DNA of 64,000 nucleotides, from assembly GCF_000741285.1 (NCBI RefSeq), contig NZ_JGZE01000004.1, positions 124,001 to 188,000 of the forward strand, read 5' to 3'. The notes under the pieces are model-generated. The model searched no databases and was not told the origin of the DNA. It saw only the letters and a list, made by a program, of their open reading frames with translations. This DNA is from Bifidobacterium mongoliense DSM 21395 (GTDB lineage Bacteria; Actinomycetota; Actinomycetes; Actinomycetales; Bifidobacteriaceae). A program made the translations under genes and the position numbers. Positions 55,751 to 63,240 of this stretch are shown here, piece by piece. How positions within the stretch are numbered: the stretch's first letter is position 1; the number at the start of each line of letters is the position of its first letter.

Positions 55751-56401
55751 ATGCAGATCGTAGTGGCCACGCATAACGAGGGCAAACTGGTGGAGATGCG
55801 CCGCATTCTCGAGGAGGATCTCGGTGAACGTGCGGCCGATGTCGAATTGGTGTCGGCGGGCTCGCTGCATCTGGCGGATCCGATCGAGACCGGGATGACC
55901 TTCCAGGAGAACGCCCTGCTCAAGGCCCGTGCGGTCGCGCGCGAAACGGGCCTGCCCGCCATCGCGGACGATAGCGGTCTCATCGTGGATGTGCTTGGCG
56001 CGGCCCCCGGCATCCTGTCGGCGCGGTGGTCCGGCGTCCACGGGCATGACCGTGAGAACAACATGTTGCTGCTTGCTCAGATCACCGATATCCCCGATGC
56101 CAAGCGTACGGCCCGGTTCCGTTGCGCCGCTGTGCTTGTCGACCCCGCGGGCGGGGAGCATGTGGGGATGGGCGAGATGCCGGGCAGGATCATCCGGGGC
56201 CCTCGCGGTGAGCACGGATTCGGGTATGACCCCATTTTCGAGCCGGACGATCAGCCGAACCGCACGAACCCGGACGGCTCGGTGCTCACCAGCGCCCAGC
56301 TCACCGCCGATGAGAAAAACGCGATCTCCCACCGTGGCAAGGCCATCAAGGCGCTCATGCCGGCCGTCGACCGCATGCTTGACGCCGTACGTCGGCGCTG
56401 A
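55751..56401 (+). CDS. rdgB: XTP/dITP diphosphatase (Ham1/RdgB family)
   Basis: The 216-residue pyrophosphatase removes deaminated purine nucleotides. It has the SHGT-type start IVVATHNEGKLVEMRRIL, ETGLPAIADDSGLIVDVLGAAPGILSARWSG, seen here as GLPAIADDSGL and APGILSARWSG, GEHGFGYDPIFEP and SHRGKAIKAL. GGAAGGATGGG precedes the ATG. It is 252 bp downstream of rph. Confidence 0.96.
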   Translation: MQIVVATHNEGKLVEMRRILEEDLGERAADVELVSAGSLHLADPIETGMTFQENALLKARAVARETGLPAIADDSGLIVDVLGAAPGILSARWSGVHGHDRENNMLLLAQITDIPDAKRTARFRCAAVLVDPAGGEHVGMGEMPGRIIRGPRGEHGFGYDPIFEPDDQPNRTNPDGSVLTSAQLTADEKNAISHRGKAIKALMPAVDRMLDAVRRR

Positions 56402-56471
56402 TACCGGTCGTGCGTGGGTGCGCGCGGGTGCGCACCAAACGGGCCCCTCATGTGGACGTTCGTCTCCTTTC

Positions 56472-56600
56472 TCACGTTGTGTAGTCTTTTTGCGGACACC
56501 GACGGTGTCCGGTCTCGGGCCGTCACGCGAATTGGCGGTATATAGCCGTTCCTTTAAGGCCATCGAGTCGAAGCTGCCTGGAATTCACTACACAACGTGA
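56472..56600. repeat. 14-bp inverted repeat flanking 101 bp
   Basis: TCACGTTGTGTAGT (56472-56485) and its exact reverse complement (56587-56600) bracket a 101-bp stretch with an internal 8-bp perfect hairpin (CGGACACC/GGTGTCCG, near 56493-56511). It looks like a miniature inverted-repeat element or a large stem. No target duplication was found. Confidence 0.7.
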
Positions 56601-56667
56601 ACGACCCGCTCGAAACGACCAGGAAACGAGCGAAAAACCATGTCCAGCCGCCTGTATTCGCCGTCGT

Positions 56668-57291
56668 TCAGGGGATCCAGGCGAAGGCCTGCAGTATCAC
56701 TGCTACCTGTCTGGTGCGTGGATCGTCGGGGACATGCGCGTCCGCGACGGCCGACCAGCGGTGTATCACCTCGGTGAGGTCACGGATCATGCGGTTCGTC
56801 TCGTCTGGGGTCAGCCGCAGCACGGCGTTGTCGCTCGTCCCCGCTTCGACCCAATCCGCGGACAGTCGTGGGATGGCATCGAGATACCGTTCGTAGGCCT
56901 GTTCGTATGACAGGGCCGCCGATCTGCGGAACGGGTCCGTGGCCTCATGCGGTGCGCCCGGGTCGTCGGGTCGCCTGGCGGCGGGGAGCAACGTGGCATG
57001 TCGTGTGACTTTCCACCAGCTTTTCCTCATGTCGCCGTCGTGGTGGTGGATTTTCTCCACGAGACCGGCGCGTGACAGTCGGGAAAGGTGGTAGCTCACC
57101 GAACCCGGCGCCTCGTGGATTCGTGTGCTGATGGATCCCACGGTTTGGATTCCCTCGACCCGCAGTATACCGAGGATCCTCATGCGCAGCGGGTTCGACA
57201 TCGCCGTCAGGGCGTTCGAATCGGTTGGGTCGCGTCGGGTGCCGGTACGGGGCTTGTCCTCTCCCGGTGTTCCAAGGTGTGTTTGCGTCAT
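56668..57291 (-). CDS. ArsR-type winged-helix regulator
   Basis: This 207-residue protein has an HTH_20/ArsR winged helix (about 30-100): ALTAMSNPLRMRILGILR, GSVSYHLSRLSRAGLVEKI and a wing with KSWWKVT. The C-terminal half is all-alpha with Trp and acidic residues and may bind a drug. It is divergent from the MFS gene, with a perfect 18-bp palindrome between. TATCAT (57303-57298, minus strand) ends 6 nt before ATG 57291; the frame to 57435 crosses the operator. Confidence 0.85.
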   Translation of the reverse strand: MTQTHLGTPGEDKPRTGTRRDPTDSNALTAMSNPLRMRILGILRVEGIQTVGSISTRIHEAPGSVSYHLSRLSRAGLVEKIHHHDGDMRKSWWKVTRHATLLPAARRPDDPGAPHEATDPFRRSAALSYEQAYERYLDAIPRLSADWVEAGTSDNAVLRLTPDETNRMIRDLTEVIHRWSAVADAHVPDDPRTRQVAVILQAFAWIP

Positions 57292-57302
57292 GGGACAATG
57301 AT

Positions 57303-57343
57303 AGCAAACTATTTGCACAAATAACTTGTGCAAATAGTTTGCT
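57303..57343. promoter_or_regulatory. 18-bp perfect operator palindrome
   Basis: AGCAAACTATTTGCACAA (57303-57320) and its exact reverse complement (57326-57343) are separated by ATAAC. The left end overlaps the regulator's -10 box by one base. It is the evident binding site of the ArsR-type protein for both divergent genes. Confidence 0.8.
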
Positions 57344-57408
57344 GATGATAGGCTCGCACTTACTACCGAGACTCGGGGCAACATTACAGCAAAGAACATG
57401 AGCCGGCC

Positions 57409-58746
57409 ATGATCGTAACCTCCAACGCAGAACAAACCTCAGGCTCAGCGGACCCGGGCAAACCATGGTACGCGTCTGCTCGATACGCCTCGTGGTTCGC
57501 TGCCGACACCGCTGGGGCCGTGGGGGTATCGCTCAGGACCCTCGCCCTGTCGCTCATCGGGTATGCAGTATCGGGTTCCCTCACCCGGGCCGGATGGCTT
57601 GCAACGGCGTCGCTGCTGGCGCAACAGGGTATGGGCGTCGTCGGGGGGACGTACGTCGACCGCCATGACCGGAAACGGCTGATCATCGTGAATGCGTTCG
57701 TCGGCTTCCTTGCCTGGGGGAGCATCGCGATGCTGGGTTTGTACGGAATGCTGCGTTTCACGAACTTGCTGGTGATAGCGGTCCTCGCCTCCGCCGTGAA
57801 CGGTTTGCTTGGAAGCGCCGCCGATGCTATGCTCCGATCGATCATCGATATCCGCGATTATCCCTGGGCGCGAAGCGTGAACGAGGGAAGGGACGCGGTT
57901 GTCAATATGGCGGGAGGTCCCGTAGGGGGTTTTCTGTACGCGGTTCGTCCTTGGCTTCCGTTTCTGGTCTCATCCGTGGCCCACATGGTATCGGGTGTCG
58001 CGGCCTGCAGGATCAGGGAATCGCAAACCGCCGGCGAAGTGACCGGTGACGGGGCCGATGCTGGGGCCGACGAAGGAGCCGAAGCTGGGTGCATGGTCGT
58101 CGGCTCCGGGAGAACGGCGTCCTTCATGGGCGATTTCGTGAGTGGATGGCGGTGGATGCTGCGTCGTGCAACCGTCATGCGTATCGTCATGGCCGCGAGT
58201 CTGGCCAATTTCGGGATTAACGGTGTCCAGTATGCGATACAGCTCTCTCTGGCTTCCCGTGGAGTGAACGCAGCCAACATAGGACTCATCAACGCCGGCA
58301 TATGTGCGTCCATGCTCCTCGGATCGCTGCTGGCGAACAGGATCGGCGGCTCGGTCCCTGTGGGCCGCTCCATGTGCGTGGCCTTTGCCTTCATATGCGC
58401 CGTCGTGGTGCCGATGACGTTGGGCGACGGCTATGCGTTGATACTCATCAGCAATTCATTGGTCGGGTTGCCGTTTCCTCTCATCAATGCGCTGCTGCTC
58501 GGGTTCGTCTTCGCCAAGGCTCCGGAACGCATGCAGGGCAGGATCGCCAGCAGCCTGACTGCACCGGCCCAGGCGCTGTCCGCGTTCTGCGGCGCGTGTG
58601 CGGGCGGTTTGATCACGGCGGTTGGGTTCCGTGTAGCCGTGGTGTTCTTCCTGGCGATGCTGGTGGTCGGCGCATTGATCGTCCTGTTGTCGCCCTCCAT
58701 ACGGGCGATTCCCCGGGCGGCCGCATGGAGCGAAGTCGCGTTATAG
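57409..58746 (+). CDS. Major facilitator superfamily transporter, probable drug exporter
   Basis: This 445-residue protein has 12 hydrophobic segments in two halves joined by an Asp/Glu/Gly-rich loop (about 205-240). It has the loop 2-3 motif GGTYVDRHDRKRLI (MFS motif A-like DRxxRK) and resembles MFS_3 enterobactin/macrolide-type exporters. The adjacent ArsR-type gene with the shared palindrome suggests an inducible efflux pair. The substrate is unknown. ATG 57409 is the first usable start; a ribosome site is weak. Confidence 0.87.
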   Translation: MIVTSNAEQTSGSADPGKPWYASARYASWFAADTAGAVGVSLRTLALSLIGYAVSGSLTRAGWLATASLLAQQGMGVVGGTYVDRHDRKRLIIVNAFVGFLAWGSIAMLGLYGMLRFTNLLVIAVLASAVNGLLGSAADAMLRSIIDIRDYPWARSVNEGRDAVVNMAGGPVGGFLYAVRPWLPFLVSSVAHMVSGVAACRIRESQTAGEVTGDGADAGADEGAEAGCMVVGSGRTASFMGDFVSGWRWMLRRATVMRIVMAASLANFGINGVQYAIQLSLASRGVNAANIGLINAGICASMLLGSLLANRIGGSVPVGRSMCVAFAFICAVVVPMTLGDGYALILISNSLVGLPFPLINALLLGFVFAKAPERMQGRIASSLTAPAQALSAFCGACAGGLITAVGFRVAVVFFLAMLVVGALIVLLSPSIRAIPRAAAWSEVAL

Positions 58747-59096
58747 GCGTGAATCCGTTTGATGGCCTGTGGACTCATGTGTTTCGTCGTGCCACATTGA
58801 GCTGGGGGGTGACGAATTGTCGGGCACCTTGTTGTGTTCCTGCATCATGTCACAAATCCGAGCTCACGGCGTTTGGTGGTGATGCTCATGCCGGATCGGG
58901 TTTTGATCCTTCCCCTCCCGGTACCGGACGAGATGGTCTCCGAGAGCGGCCCTTGGCGTCCATGGAACGGGTCAGGCCATGCTCCCGGCAGATCCGGATC
59001 ACCCGAGCCACCGGCAGTGGTGGCCCAATCGGAGAGGATGGTCGGCATCCCCGTTCGGCTTCGCACATCTCGCCCGCACGGATCAAGCGTACACAA
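58747..59096. other. Gene-free stretch of 350 bp
   Basis: No supported gene was found between the MFS and AEC genes. On the minus strand (about 58890-59010) a short segment reading EHGLTRSMDAKGRSR has a faint likeness to IS3-type transposase C-termini, but the frame is broken on both sides. Confidence 0.4.
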
Positions 59097-60098
59097 TCAG
59101 ACGTGCAGGATCATATGGGTGCCGACCATCATCACGATGGCTAGGACGGCGGTGAGCGACAGGGTCAGTCCGGCCAGTTTCGCGTTGCCCAGCACGCGGT
59201 CGGTGAACATCGTCGAGAACACCGCGGTCGGCGCCATGCAGCACAGGGCCACGGCCTCGCGTACCAGAGGATCGAACGGCAGTAGATACCACGCCGCGGC
59301 GGCGAATACCAGGCCGCACGGCACGCGCCAGGCGATGACTTCGGCGACGGCGAGGACGTCGCGCCGTGACTCGGGCAGATCGGTGAGCATGCCGACCATG
59401 AGCATCGCGCAGAAGGCGTTCGCCGTAGCGAACGGCTGCGAGACCGTCGCCACCCACTGCGGCATGCTCAGGCCGGTCACCATGAGCGCGATCATCACCA
59501 GATACACGTCGAAGGATGGTGAGGTGAGGAAGCCGCGTGCGATGTTGCGCAGCAGCGCCCGTCTGGTCAGTCTGCGGGCGTCGCGGTCGGCGGGCCGCGC
59601 ATACTGCAGGGTGGGGGCCGCCCCCGCGTGCTGTTCGGCCAACGTCGCGCCGGGTTTGATGTGCAGCAGGGTCTGCGTCATGACGTTGGTGCCGGCCGCG
59701 ACCATGATGTTGTTGCCGATGTCGAACATCGCCGCGGGCACGAGCGCCGCAGGGCCGAGCAGCGACTGGAGCACGGGGAAGGTGAAGCAGCCGATGTTGA
59801 ACCCGGACGAATTGAGCATGAGGAATGCGCGGTCGGCGACTGGCCGGCGCCTCGTCGCCAGAAAACCGAGTGCCGCCGGCAGCAGCGCCGCCACGAAGGA
59901 GAGTGCGGCGATGAGCAGCAGCGAGGTGGGGTGCGGATTGGTGGCGAAGGAGTAGATGATGGCCCCGGGCAGCACGAGGTTGAATTCCGCCGTCTGCACG
60001 ACGCGGTAATCGCGGTCGGAGAATAGCCCGAATCGTTTGAACAGGTAGCCCGCGAGGAGGATGAGCAGCAGGGTCAGCGGCTGAATGGTGGCGGACAT
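59097..60098 (-). CDS. AEC-family (auxin efflux carrier-like) transporter
   Basis: This 333-residue protein has about ten hydrophobic segments in two five-helix repeats. The first crossover is NLVLPGAIIYSFATNPHP and NSSGFNIGCFTFPVLQSLLG; the second includes CCMAPTAVFSTMFTDRVLGN. Bacterial members carry malate, malonate or other organic acids. A long polar loop with many Arg (about 165-200) separates the halves. AGAGGAG precedes ATG 60098; the frame to 60227 is unsupported. Confidence 0.87.
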   Translation of the reverse strand: MSATIQPLTLLLILLAGYLFKRFGLFSDRDYRVVQTAEFNLVLPGAIIYSFATNPHPTSLLLIAALSFVAALLPAALGFLATRRRPVADRAFLMLNSSGFNIGCFTFPVLQSLLGPAALVPAAMFDIGNNIMVAAGTNVMTQTLLHIKPGATLAEQHAGAAPTLQYARPADRDARRLTRRALLRNIARGFLTSPSFDVYLVMIALMVTGLSMPQWVATVSQPFATANAFCAMLMVGMLTDLPESRRDVLAVAEVIAWRVPCGLVFAAAAWYLLPFDPLVREAVALCCMAPTAVFSTMFTDRVLGNAKLAGLTLSLTAVLAIVMMVGTHMILHV

Positions 60099-60325
60099 GG
60101 CGCTCCTCTTGCGAAGGCTCGACGGACTGCGGGCGTACGACCACCACTGTAATGCGCCCTGTTCATAAGCGACATGTTGTAGATATCCGACGTGTTGCAG
60201 ATAAGCGCGGCGTTGTCGATGAGCCACCTGCTGTTAATGAGCCAAGGCGTTCGCGGTGCATGCTAGATTGGTCACGTTGTTCCGGCGGATGGGTGCGTGG
60301 TCTCCCATGCGGCATCCGGGGCGCC

Positions 60326-60407
60326 GCGAGCATGGCGGAATTGGTAGACGCGCAGGATTTAGGTTCCTGTGACTGCGGTCGTGAGGGTTCGAGTCCCTTT
60401 GCTCGCA
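60326..60407 (+). tRNA. tRNA-Leu (anticodon TAG)
   Basis: The cloverleaf starts with acceptor GCGAGCA pairing with TGCTCGC (60400-60406), discriminator A at 60407 and no encoded CCA. The anticodon stem CAGGA/TCCTG (60353-60357, 60365-60369) encloses loop TTTAGGT with anticodon TAG at 60360-60362. A long variable arm and GGTTCGAGTCC in the T-arm fit a class II leucine tRNA that reads CUA and related codons. A short T run follows. Confidence 0.96.
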
Positions 60408-60513
60408 CTTTTTGCGATGTTCAGTAATCTCTTCTGTGAGTGGGTGAGGTCTACTGCCGTCTTGGTTTCCGTTGTTGATCTCTTGTCTTACGAATTCATG
60501 GCAAATCATATGT

Positions 60514-60581
60514 TTCACGGGCTATCACGATAAAGTGTGCTCAAAATGTAGTCAGAAATGAATGACATGATAGCCCGTGAA
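60514..60581. repeat. 14-bp perfect inverted repeat downstream of tRNA-Leu
   Basis: TTCACGGGCTATCA (60514-60527) and TGATAGCCCGTGAA (60568-60581) bracket 40 AT-rich bases. It could be a small inverted-repeat element or terminator. A 7-bp hairpin (AATCAGT/ACTGATT) follows near 60613-60633. The 368-bp gap contains no gene. Confidence 0.7.
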
Positions 60582-60774
60582 CATTGGCATCAGGTGAGTA
60601 CCGAACCCGCGTAATCAGTTTGGAAGACTGATTTCAACGTGCCCGGACCGACTCTCGTCATTGAGGTCGATTGACTAAGGGGGGCCTATCGTGACCCTAT
60701 CTCCCCGGGTCTAGATCTCGGGTACCCACGTCGCGGGCAGTGCGCGGAATAGGCACCCCTGCTATCCTGTGGTC

Positions 60775-60930
60775 ATGCTTGACGCCGATGTCCTCCACCA
60801 CGATTTGGCCGTTTTCGATGCGGCCTGCCAGCAGCTTTATGATGATGGTCTCATGTCGGAGGAGACACTGGTCAGATTGCATGGGGTGGTGCATCGGGAG
60901 GCGTGGGAGATGGGTCCACAGCTGGCCTGA
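60775..60930 (+). CDS. Small protein of 51 residues, unknown
   Basis: ATG 60775 lies 6 nt after TATCCT (60763-60768), in the same leaderless arrangement as rsmD and others here (GTGGTCATG in three cases). The product reads MLDADVLHHDLAVFDAACQQ, then a Leu/Glu helix and WEMGPQLA. No transmembrane segment or Cys motif is seen. No family was recognised. Confidence 0.55.
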   Translation: MLDADVLHHDLAVFDAACQQLYDDGLMSEETLVRLHGVVHREAWEMGPQLA

Positions 60931-60981
60931 GCCCCGATGGCGGACCGGTATAGGCGGATCCGCCATCGGGTGCGGGCGTCA

Positions 60982-61893
60982 TCAGAAGATCGGTCTTCCA
61001 CCGGTCACTGCGAGCACCGTACCGCTCACATAGGAAGCCTCGGCGTTGTTGGCGAGGAACACCATGGCCCCCGCGAGCTCGCTCGGCTGCCCCGGCCTGC
61101 CCAAGGGAGTGTTCCTCCCGAATTCCGGGATGCTTTCGGCAGGCATGGTCGACGTGATCAACGGCGTCCAGATCGGTCCGGGAGCAACGGCATTCACCCG
61201 GATCCCCCTCGGTCCTAGCTGCTGCGCCAGATTCGCGGTGAAATTAGTCAGAGCAGCCTTCGTGGCCGCGTAATCGATGAGATTCCCGGACGGGTCATAA
61301 GCCTGGATCGACGTGACATTGATGATGCTCCCCCCGGATTTCATATACTTCAACGCCTGCTGTGTGACCAGGAAGGTACCGATCAGATTCGTGCCGAACA
61401 CGTCACGCATCTGATCCGCGGTCACATCCTCTAAACCATTCGGACGCCGACCCCACTGCGTACCCGCGTTGTTGACCAGCACATCCAACCCACCCAGCGC
61501 GGACGCGACATCATCGACAAGCTCCCTGGCCCGCTTCTCGTCACGGATGTCAGTCTCGAACACCCGGCACGAACCACCACCGTCGACATCAATCAACTCG
61601 CACGTACGCCGCGCGTCCTCGAGTTCCGACGACAGACAGGATATCGCCACATGCGCCCCTTCCCGGGCGAAAGCGATAGCCGTGGCACGCCCGATTCCCG
61701 AGTCGCCCCCCGTGATCAGAGCCCTCACCCCTTCGAGCCTGTTCCTACCGACCCAGGAGTTCTCGCCATGGTCCGGTTCAGGCGTCATGGCCGCCGTCGT
61801 ACCCGGAGGGTTCTGTGTCTGTTCACGGAAACCTGGCCCTGGATGGTTCGGTGCCCTGTTTGTATTTTTTTCAAAAGTATCGAGACCTGTCAT
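60982..61893 (-). CDS. Short-chain dehydrogenase/reductase, YghA/stress-protein type
   Basis: This 303-residue SDR has a 50-residue Pro/Asn-rich head, then a Rossmann domain: ALITGGDSGIGRATAIAFAR, LVNNAGTQWG, catalytic Ser in INVTSIQAY and YAATKAALTNF (YxxxK), with APGPIWTPLI near the C-terminus. This layout matches the YghA/GSP39 group of NAD(P)-dependent stress-linked oxidoreductases. AAAGGA precedes ATG 61893. The substrate is unknown. Confidence 0.9.
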   Translation of the reverse strand: MTGLDTFEKNTNRAPNHPGPGFREQTQNPPGTTAAMTPEPDHGENSWVGRNRLEGVRALITGGDSGIGRATAIAFAREGAHVAISCLSSELEDARRTCELIDVDGGGSCRVFETDIRDEKRARELVDDVASALGGLDVLVNNAGTQWGRRPNGLEDVTADQMRDVFGTNLIGTFLVTQQALKYMKSGGSIINVTSIQAYDPSGNLIDYAATKAALTNFTANLAQQLGPRGIRVNAVAPGPIWTPLITSTMPAESIPEFGRNTPLGRPGQPSELAGAMVFLANNAEASYVSGTVLAVTGGRPIF

Positions 61894-62253
61894 CAGAGTT
61901 CCTTTCCTGGAAGGCTGACAGACGTTCACCGAATCATGGAATCGGCGCGCCTACTGATTCGAATTCCTGTTCACATTCGGCCGTGCCACGCCGCACGGCC
62001 GAAAACACAACAGACCGGAAGAAACGGCCACCCGGCCTGCCCGAGACGCTTATAAGCAGTTTGACGTGCGCGCCCCGCCGCGTATGGCGGCTCCGCAACA
62101 TCATGGATAAGGCCACCGCCCGCACAACCAACAGTAGAGGGCCTCAACACAGGACACAAAACAAGACGATCTTTCAGCTGATGGAAGAAAACTACCCGGC
62201 CACACCCACCGAAGCCCACCACCACCTTCCACTGTCACACCCCAGAGGTCGCA
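61894..62253. other. Gene-free stretch of 360 bp
   Basis: The gap between the SDR and lipoprotein genes shows no supported coding region. A lower-GC part (about 61900-62000) may hold the SDR promoter. In frame with the downstream gene, codons from about 62185 read KKTTRPHPPKPTTT, which could be the lost basic part of its signal peptide. Confidence 0.4.
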
Positions 62254-63107
62254 GTGGCCATGGTGCTGGGGTTGTGTGCATGCGGCGGGTCGACGGGTGA
62301 TGGAGAGCATGAGGCGACAGCTCCGATGACGGCCGCCTCCGCTTCTGCCCCTGCTCGCGAATCGGACACCGGCAGTTACTCGGAGGTCGCGAAACTCGGT
62401 CTGGTGGGAATGGCGTGGACGGATGCGCGCAAGATATTGAACCATGCGCATATCGACAAGGGCGAGTACACGGTTGAGACTTCGGATGGAAAACAGTCTG
62501 GAAGAAGTCCAACTGGATCGTCAAATCAGTGTCGGATGACGATGGTTCCCCACGGATTCTGCTCGTACATGAATCCGCAAAGGATCGGGCCGCCCGTGAC
62601 AAGCTTGCCGAAGCGAAACGGGGCCTGACCGCCAAGGTGCATGATGTCCGCGCATTGCTGAGTTCCTCAGATGGCAAGGTGTCCGACGACAATACACGCA
62701 ACACGTTGCACGGTGACATAGATCGTGTGGCCACGCTCGACTCCAAGAGCCTCCCGGATTACGAGGATGGGGTCAATGCCCTGCAGCGGGATATGGATGC
62801 CGTGCGGCACAGCATCGATCAGAAAGTCGCCGATCAAAAGGAGGCGGAACGTAAGGAGGCGGAACGTAAGGAGGCGGAACGAAAGGAGGTGGAACGAAAC
62901 AACGCTGAACATCAGCATGATGGTCAGACGAATTCGGGAACCCCTGCTCCGGACCAGAACCCACCTCAACCGCCGGCGCAGGATCAGAATGTCTTCTACG
63001 CCAGCTGCGCCGCGGTCAGAGCTGCCGGGAAGGCACCCATCAGGGTGGGAGAGCCTGGGTATGACCACCGTCTCGATCGCGATGGCGACGGTGTCGGGTG
63101 TGAATGA
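62254..63107 (+). pseudogene. Excalibur-domain lipoprotein, frameshifted
   Basis: The first frame starts in a truncated lipoprotein signal (VAMVLGLCACGGSTG) and carries a PASTA-like stretch (LGLVGMAWTDARKILNHA). At 62488-62496 homology passes to another frame: VWKKSNWIVKSVSDDDG joins directly only if one A is restored to the GGAAAACAG run. The second frame continues through a coiled coil, four 15-bp repeats encoding KEAER (62839-62898) and a C-terminal Excalibur motif (ASCAAVRAAGKAPI, then DRDGDGVGCE) that binds Ca. The start region also lacks a good initiation site. It may be a true pseudogene, a phase-variable gene or a base error. Confidence 0.75.
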
Positions 63108-63149
63108 GTGATCGGGCAACCGCCGCGATGTCGCCTGGGCGGTGACGGC

Positions 63150-63234
63150 CCTCGTCCGCACGCGTGGTCATCGTGAGACGACGCACGCGAATCGGATGGC
63201 GTCGCGGGCCTCGTCCGTGTGCGTGGTTATCGTG
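63150..63234 (+). repeat. 26-bp imperfect direct repeat
   Basis: A word starting CCTCGTCCG and ending ATCGTG occurs at 63150-63175 and 63209-63234 with four differences, in the gap before the ClC gene. Confidence 0.65.
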
Positions 63235-63240
63235 CCAAGC

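Noticed and set aside
58886-59010. IS3-type transposase remnant on the minus strand
   Set aside because: Only about 15 residues resemble a transposase end, with no flanking inverted repeats; too weak to call a mobile element.
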